From positions 64,198,078 to 64,262,077 of the forward strand of contig CM075862.1 in the NCBI GenBank assembly GCA_037975125.1: a stretch of 64,000 nucleotides of DNA, given 5' to 3'. Each line of letters starts with the position of its first letter. Position 1 is the stretch's first letter. The stretch comes from Latrodectus hesperus. Taxonomy: Eukaryota; Arthropoda; Arachnida; Araneae; Theridiidae. Positions 58,647 through 64,000 of this stretch are shown one piece after another. The notes under the pieces were generated by a model. That model was not told the DNA's origin, made no database searches, and saw only the letters and a program-made list of their open reading frames with translations. Both the position numbers and the translations under genes were made by a program.

Positions 58647-60074
58647 GGGGGGATCACATACCCTATTATGTCCTTATTTTTCATTTTATGCTGTTTATTT
58701 TCACTTTATACATAATTCTGTTTAAATCTCCAGTATGTCATTATCTGATAACTTACAAAAATTTAATATTGTTTTCATTCCTGTAAATTATTGATTTTAT
58801 TTTATGAATAAATATATATACTACTTTTCTGCCGAATTTTGTCAATCAAAGCCGAATTTGTTGATTTTTTTTTTTTTCATTTTACATCTTTGTGCTTAAA
58901 TTTTGGAAGTGAGTGTATATGGCTTACATGCACATTGGGAAAGGGTGCAAAGGCATAAATATATTATACAAGATTTTTTCTTGAAATTGAAGTATTTCCA
59001 TAAAGAATTATTTCATACAAATACAAGGATCTCACCAGATGATCGAGGCGGCGCGCGGTTGGCGAGCGCCCGTTTCGTAATGTTAAAAATATTTCGTAAT
59101 GTTTGAAAAAAAATTGCTTTTTTCTCATTGTGATGATTTTTTAATAATAAAGAGAAAAAATAGTTCTATCTTAATCAATTTATGAGGGAAAAAAATGGTA
59201 AATTCCTTAAGACCTCGGAAAATGTGCTTCTGGGTCAATGTTTGTAGAAACGAAGAGAAGAAATGTCTCTCTTAGAAAGTTTTAAAGCTTATTTCCAACT
59301 GTTTCTCTTGGAAAATCATAACTAGAAACATTTTTTTAAAGCAGCTTATGGGCATTTGAAGCAATTCCTTGTAAAATGTTCAATGAATTTTTTCAAAATT
59401 TGTTTTCCTTCGTAAATTTTTCAATGTAATTAATTTTTGTAAAATGTTCCCATAGAAATATTTGTCAGATCAACAAAGAGTAATGTTTGCTTTTCTTGAA
59501 CAAAAATAACAAACAAGAAACTTCTATCCCTCTGGTTTCTTTTGAGTAAATTGTTAAAACAATTTTATAACTTTAAATTTCCTTGGAATAATTAACTAAA
59601 TTTGCTTAAATCATTTCTTTTTTTCTTAATTTTTACTTTTTGACAATGTGTAAAAGTTGTTTTTAAAATAGTACAACTCTGGCGAAAAATATCCGGACAT
59701 TAACCCAAAGCAGAAAATATCTATCAAATAACTGTAAAGAAATGAAAAATCGTATACTTAATTTAAAGGTATCCAGTTCAAAAATTCTCATTTCTTCAGA
59801 CATTACCTAAATTAATATAAAAATGACACCGAGAGATATTTGTAAAAATTTATATGCTTTTTTTAATCAAACCATAATTGATTAATGGGAAAAAACTGGT
59901 ATTCCAGGAAACTTTTAATTTTACCAATATTTTATGAGCTTTTTTATTTGATAGAGAGTCAAGACGCTGAAGGTATGACTGCAGCTGTGTCCGCCGATGT
60001 TATTGTCATATTTGCCGACTTGAAATTTGTAAATAATGTATATATTAAAAATTTATTCTCCTCAATAAATTGAA
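58647..60074. other. Tc1 3' end and spacer with CpG-rich patch, unit B
   Basis: Collinear with 23555-24983. CpG-rich patch at 59036-59078. A 62-codon plus frame at 59885-60073 covers SADVIVIFADLKFVNNV; it is not clearly conserved at protein level and is not called as a gene. AATAAA on minus at 60057-60052 serves the exon pair below. Confidence 0.4.
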
Positions 60075-60604
60075 CTAATTTAAGTTGAAATTGTCATCGA
60101 TTGCCTCCTCGGTGCGCTACAGTTCCTAAGCTCTTAATTCAATAATGAAAAAGAGAAAGAGAAGTTTTAATGCTATTTACAGTAATAAAATCCAAAATTC
60201 ACTTATTCCAAACTGACAAATAATTATTACTCTAGGTGTTTTGCAATTTCTGTCAAGAAATGTGCGAGGTAAGCAAGCAGTTGTGATCTATGGGACAATT
60301 TGTAGGCAAACATTTTGTTTTTCTCGCATATCGAAAAATTAAAATCTTTCTAAATATTAAAAAAAAATAACGATTTTACACATTCTTTATCGATTAAAAT
60401 ATAAAGCGAAATTACCGTGGAAACTTTGCCGTGAAATGTTAGCAGCTGGTTGAGGTATGGATTATAATACGTCAACTTGCTGGAGACTTCTGAGAGTAGG
60501 TGTTGGTCATTCAGCTCGTTGTTGCATTGTCCCACAGACTGCCATTTTAGAAATGTGAAGTGCTCCAGTTGTTTGATAAGTGAAGATTTTGGATATGGAA
60601 TCAC
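60075..60604 (-). CDS. Last two candidate exons of an unrecognised host gene, copy B (partial)
   Basis: Minus strand. The exon from about 60604 to 60416 reads VIPYPKSSLIKQLEHFTFLK, then QCNNELNDQHLLSEVSSKLT, and ends LTFHGKVST at donor ACG|GTAATT. The terminal exon 60116-60075 follows acceptor CTACTG-like CTGTAG and reads RTEEAIDDNFNLN then TAG. The phases agree (0/0), and AATAAA lies at 60057-60052, 18 nt past the stop. The intron is 299 nt. Between units the first exon differs by one residue (Y for H) plus the one-base loss in copy A. I do not recognise the protein. Upstream exons are only guessed at (61083-61260, 61920-62221). Confidence 0.5.
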
Positions 60605-61082
60605 TAATGCTTCGGAGAATTCATTTTATAGCAGTTTTTTACTATTTCCTGTCTACAGCATTAGGTGTTAGCATATCGAACTTTTATGCTTTCAACCCTA
60701 TTATTTTGCCTTAATGTCCTTTTTCAGGTTTATTTGTAATTCTGAATACCAGAATAAATAGATTGGACCATATCCCTTTACTTATATACATTAAACTAAA
60801 TCAAATGTATATGCATTTAAATAAAAAAAGTACAAGAATTGAATTAAAATTCTCTAGAGTAATTAAAAAAATATTAAATTGTTTTCGTAATTTTATCTCA
60901 TAAAACATTACCACCGAATGATACATTCAAATTTTATTGCTACTTTGATGTCTTTAGTACCACACTGATACAGTAGATACTCATGTATAGTAAAATCATT
61001 CTTCAACTATCTAATTATGCTAGTAATAGTCTAACATCAGCAAAACTATTTTTATAAACATCCCATTTATATTACCTTCACG

Positions 61083-61260
61083 AAGACAATATGATATGCT
61101 GTATTACTGTCTTTAAAAATAGATATGATTGCATGACGTAACGGAGGAAAGTCATCAGTATCTATTCAGAAAAATGCATTAGTATGATGCAATACCTGTA
61201 TCCCTTTGTTCAACATATACCCAATCAAAGCTGAGACCTTTAATTTCAAAGATTATTAGT
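61083..61260 (-). other. Exon-like segment, unit B
   Basis: Equals 25995-26165. TDGFPPLRHAIISIF becomes TDDFPPLRHAIISIF-like through one change; the same TGA and 34-nt gap are present. Could belong to the gene ending at 60075. Confidence 0.3.
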
Positions 61261-61919
61261 CACTGATTCTAGTTTTTTTAAACTTAAAGAGTAAATGTTC
61301 TGTTCGAAGTTTTATGGTCTTTTAATTTGAAACTAAATGTGTAACTAAGGTATGTAATAGAAGGCGTAATTAATGTATAATAAATAAATAAATGTATATA
61401 TAAACCACAAAAACAACACATTGTGAACATCACAAAGATATAAACGAACTTTTATAAAAATAAATTATTTTCGCTAATGCATATAAAAATTTTGCTTGTC
61501 TATTCGGCACACAAAAACAAAATATACTAAAAATTACATGTTTCTAAAAACTATTAAAATTATATTCATTAATAATGAAAATATATAATTTTCAAGGGCT
61601 TTTTTTAAGTACTATGTACCATTAACAAACTTGATAATTCAACTGTATAATTATTTATTATTAAACTCATAAAACAATTATTTGCAATGTAAGTGCCCAG
61701 ATACTTTGAATTAAGTCCTTCTGCATGGTAACTAAAAAAATGAAATTGAAGCAAACACAAAAAATTTAATTACGTAACTTATCCTGCAAGTTAATCCGTG
61801 GGCAAAAGTTATTAGACATCCTATAAAAATTCTTATAAAGTGTATTGCATAATAAACTAAGGTATTCAAGGTAAGATCACGAGTAGATAAGTACCAATAA
61901 ATTACTGTAATTTTCTACT

Positions 61920-62221
61920 AAGCTACAAAAGTGATGTAATATTTTATTTTTGTTGTTTATTTCTAGACTATCTAGCAGAACTAGACAATGGCCATGAATA
62001 CGAAAATATCCAAAATATTTAGAGAAATGGGCAGCTTCAATTGGCCTGAAGGTTAGAGCACCAAAGGGAGAAGAGAAGTCTGACTTAGACCTGTCAGTTT
62101 TAACTAGACATAATGGAATGGCCTTCATATCTAGGGTGGCCTTACCAGGAGTAAACACTTGATGTACTCCACGCAGGAACACCCCTTCGCCACTGCGAAG
62201 CAACAGGTGAAGGGGTTTCAT
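61920..62221. other. Exon-like segment of uncertain strand, unit B
   Basis: Equals 26868-27132. The minus frame from ATG 62221 is open for 114 codons here (102 in A). The plus reading keeps the strong acceptor and CAG|GTGAAG donor but shares the shift and stop of copy A. Confidence 0.35.
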
Positions 62222-63600
62222 TTTTAGAAACTTATTTAAACAATATATTTTATTTATCTTGCAATAATTTTTTTACATTTCATTGTGTCAATGTGTGGTG
62301 ACACTGCAGAAACAAGACACAAGGTGTTTACCCTTGCATTTAGAAAGTATATTTGAATCAAATGAGATCGATTAATTAACTAGATTTTTTGCTTAATATG
62401 TGCAACTTCTGGGTAAAAGAGATTTTATTTTTAAATAAAGGAATCCAATGTTTTTTATTGAAAAATTCTGAAATGCTCAAGGAACGTTGTATGTGAGATT
62501 ATTTTCATTGGTTTTATTATTTATGACACAAGCAGTAATGAAAAAACATGAATATTTGGTATACAAATCTGGAGATCATAAAGCAGAAATTTAAATCAGT
62601 GCTTCTCATTTAAAAAAAAATTATAAAAACAAAATTTTGGAAAATTATATAATTTTATTCTTTAAGCAAATTTATGTGAAATATTTCATTACATTTATGG
62701 AATAATTTATCTCATAAAGCAGCATTTTTCATATCCAATGCAGAATAAGTATAACTCCCAAGAGAGAGGTAAAAGTAATTAGCTATTTGCTAATCTGCAT
62801 TTGTTATCATTTGCATATTTTATGAGTAAAAAGCACAACTTGTTTGCTATTTATTTATAAATTTTTGTCACTAATTTATTCATTTTGTTCACATAAAAAT
62901 TATTTCAACAAAGAACATTTACCTAATATAAAAAAGATCATATTCTAATAAATTTTAGGCTACACTCTTAATTTAATTCAATATAGTAAAGTTTAAAAGT
63001 GAATAAATAAATGTAAAGTTAATTTTTAATAAGATATATTTTTAATAAAAAATTGTTCAGGGTATCTAAATACACTTCGTATATATAACTAAGAAATATT
63101 TTTACTTAAATAACTCAAAAAAATGTACTATAAAATAAAAATAAATGGAATACAAATTGAATAGAACCTAAAGAAATAAAATAATTTAGCAAAATACTAA
63201 AAATGGTGCAAATGTTTCTCGAGAAGCACAAAAATATTTAATTCAACAGTATATTACCTTTTGCAGCTACAATAATTCCTGGAGTCTTTAGATCATCTAA
63301 AATTTATTAAGATAATTTTGCGTTGTTTGTTCCAATTGTTGAGCATATTTTAGCAGATATAATCAGGCCAAAAGGTTTTCTCTTTAATCATCCCATGTTA
63401 CGAAATAAAACAAAAATTTTAATTTCTTCATTATAATAATACATAACTCAAAGACACAAAACCAATACAGGAAAGCATTATGCTCATAAAAATCAATTTC
63501 AGAACAATTTGGGTCTGAAAAATAATTTTATGAAGTTATTAGAGCACAAGAAACTGAAATATTTGTTGGTCCAATGTCAAATTTACGGATAAATAAGTGC
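62222..63600. other. End of unit B, no gene seen
   Basis: AT-rich and closely similar to 27133-28204 apart from a 325-bp segment at 62638-62962 that A lacks. No TE ends were found on that segment. Confidence 0.5.
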
Positions 63601-64000
63601 CCCACAGACTAGCATCTATTCCAAATCACCTGCACTCACAAAACATTATATCAAATATTAATATATCAAATATTAATTTTTAGAGTCAATTAAGTGTTTT
63701 TTTATAATTGATTTTAAATATTAAAAAATCCTGAGATTAAACTTCTGTTGATATCAGTACTTAAATTACCAGGATGGAAATTTAAGTACTGATATTAACA
63801 TAATAATTAATCAATGCCGGATATCAGACAGCATGTTGAATGTTGATCCCTAAATCATATTACCCATCATTGGAGCGGCTAGTTAAACCTTAATTTTTGA
63901 TTAATAATTGCAATAATATTTGTTCTATAATTTTTATAATTTCTTAACATTCATATTTCCTGATATTTGTTTATTTGCAGACATGTTTATTTGTAATCAC
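63601..64000. repeat. Start of a third tandem unit (truncated by window end)
   Basis: These 400 bases match 28190-28600 with about two visible differences. They include the 17-bp hairpin and the CATATTACCC landmark. The B-to-third-unit junction therefore looks the same as the A-to-B junction, as expected of a true tandem array. No gene is seen in this short stretch. Confidence 0.9.
63751..63795. repeat. Perfect 17-bp hairpin at the start of the third unit
   Basis: Same arms and loop as 28336-28380 (arms 63751-63767 and 63779-63795). Confidence 0.85.

Larger units (their letters stand above)
28205..63600. repeat. Tandem segmental duplication, unit B
   Basis: About 35.4 kb. Its start (28205 on) matches the start of unit A and, more closely, the third unit beginning near 63601; landmark CATATTACCC is at 28441 and 63856, a step of 35,415 bp. 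It differs from A by a 7.74-kb hAT insertion at 35296-43036, 2.69 kb at 29876-32562, 325 bp at 62638-62962, and the loss of most of the Jockey element at 43809/43810. Confidence 0.93.

Overview
The window is AT-rich nuclear DNA from an animal, most likely an arthropod and probably a spider. That placement is an inference from the mix of elements (tRNA-derived SINE, Jockey-type gag, RNase H-bearing LINE, several hAT families, Tc1, a MADF-domain fragment) and from a single-exon ankyrin gene. There is no bacterial gene organisation, and almost all recognisable coding sequence belongs to transposable elements (TEs).

The main fact about the layout is that the window is a tandem segmental duplication. 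Unit A runs from about 480 to 28204, unit B from about 28205 to 63600, and a third unit starts at about 63601. The landmark CATATTACCC lies at 497, 28441 and 63856. Each full unit holds, in order: a 1.6-kb leader block; a minus-strand ankyrin-repeat gene (2622-3599 and 33077-34042); a short degenerate repeat rich in AAGCTTGG; a Jockey-like gag element (long in A, cut to a stub in B); a roughly 10-kb hAT-like element with a dead zinc-finger/DUF4371-type transposase and a 5'-truncated LINE nested in it; a terminal fragment of a second hAT family; a TE leader with a MADF fragment; a broken Tc1 transposase; and exon-like pieces of at least one unrecognised host gene on the minus strand.

Unit B is larger mainly because of a 7.74-kb hAT-type element (35296-43036, 8-bp target duplication ATTTCTAA). 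A second hAT element sits inside it (39189-42127, target duplication CTCTAGAA). B also has 2.69 kb near its start (29876-32562) that A lacks, and has lost 3.23 kb of the Jockey element between two 13-bp direct repeats. Most TE insertions, and several of their stop codons and frameshifts, are shared by A and B, so they predate the duplication. The nested hAT pair is B-only.

The only intact genes are the two ankyrin genes. They differ by many more replacement than silent changes and have a replaced N-terminal window. A stretch of about 1.43 kb is identical between A and B inside otherwise diverged DNA, which suggests recent gene conversion. No CRISPR array, rRNA gene, operon or bacterial-type regulatory system was seen. 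All coordinates and comparisons were read by eye, so percentages are avoided or marked approximate.
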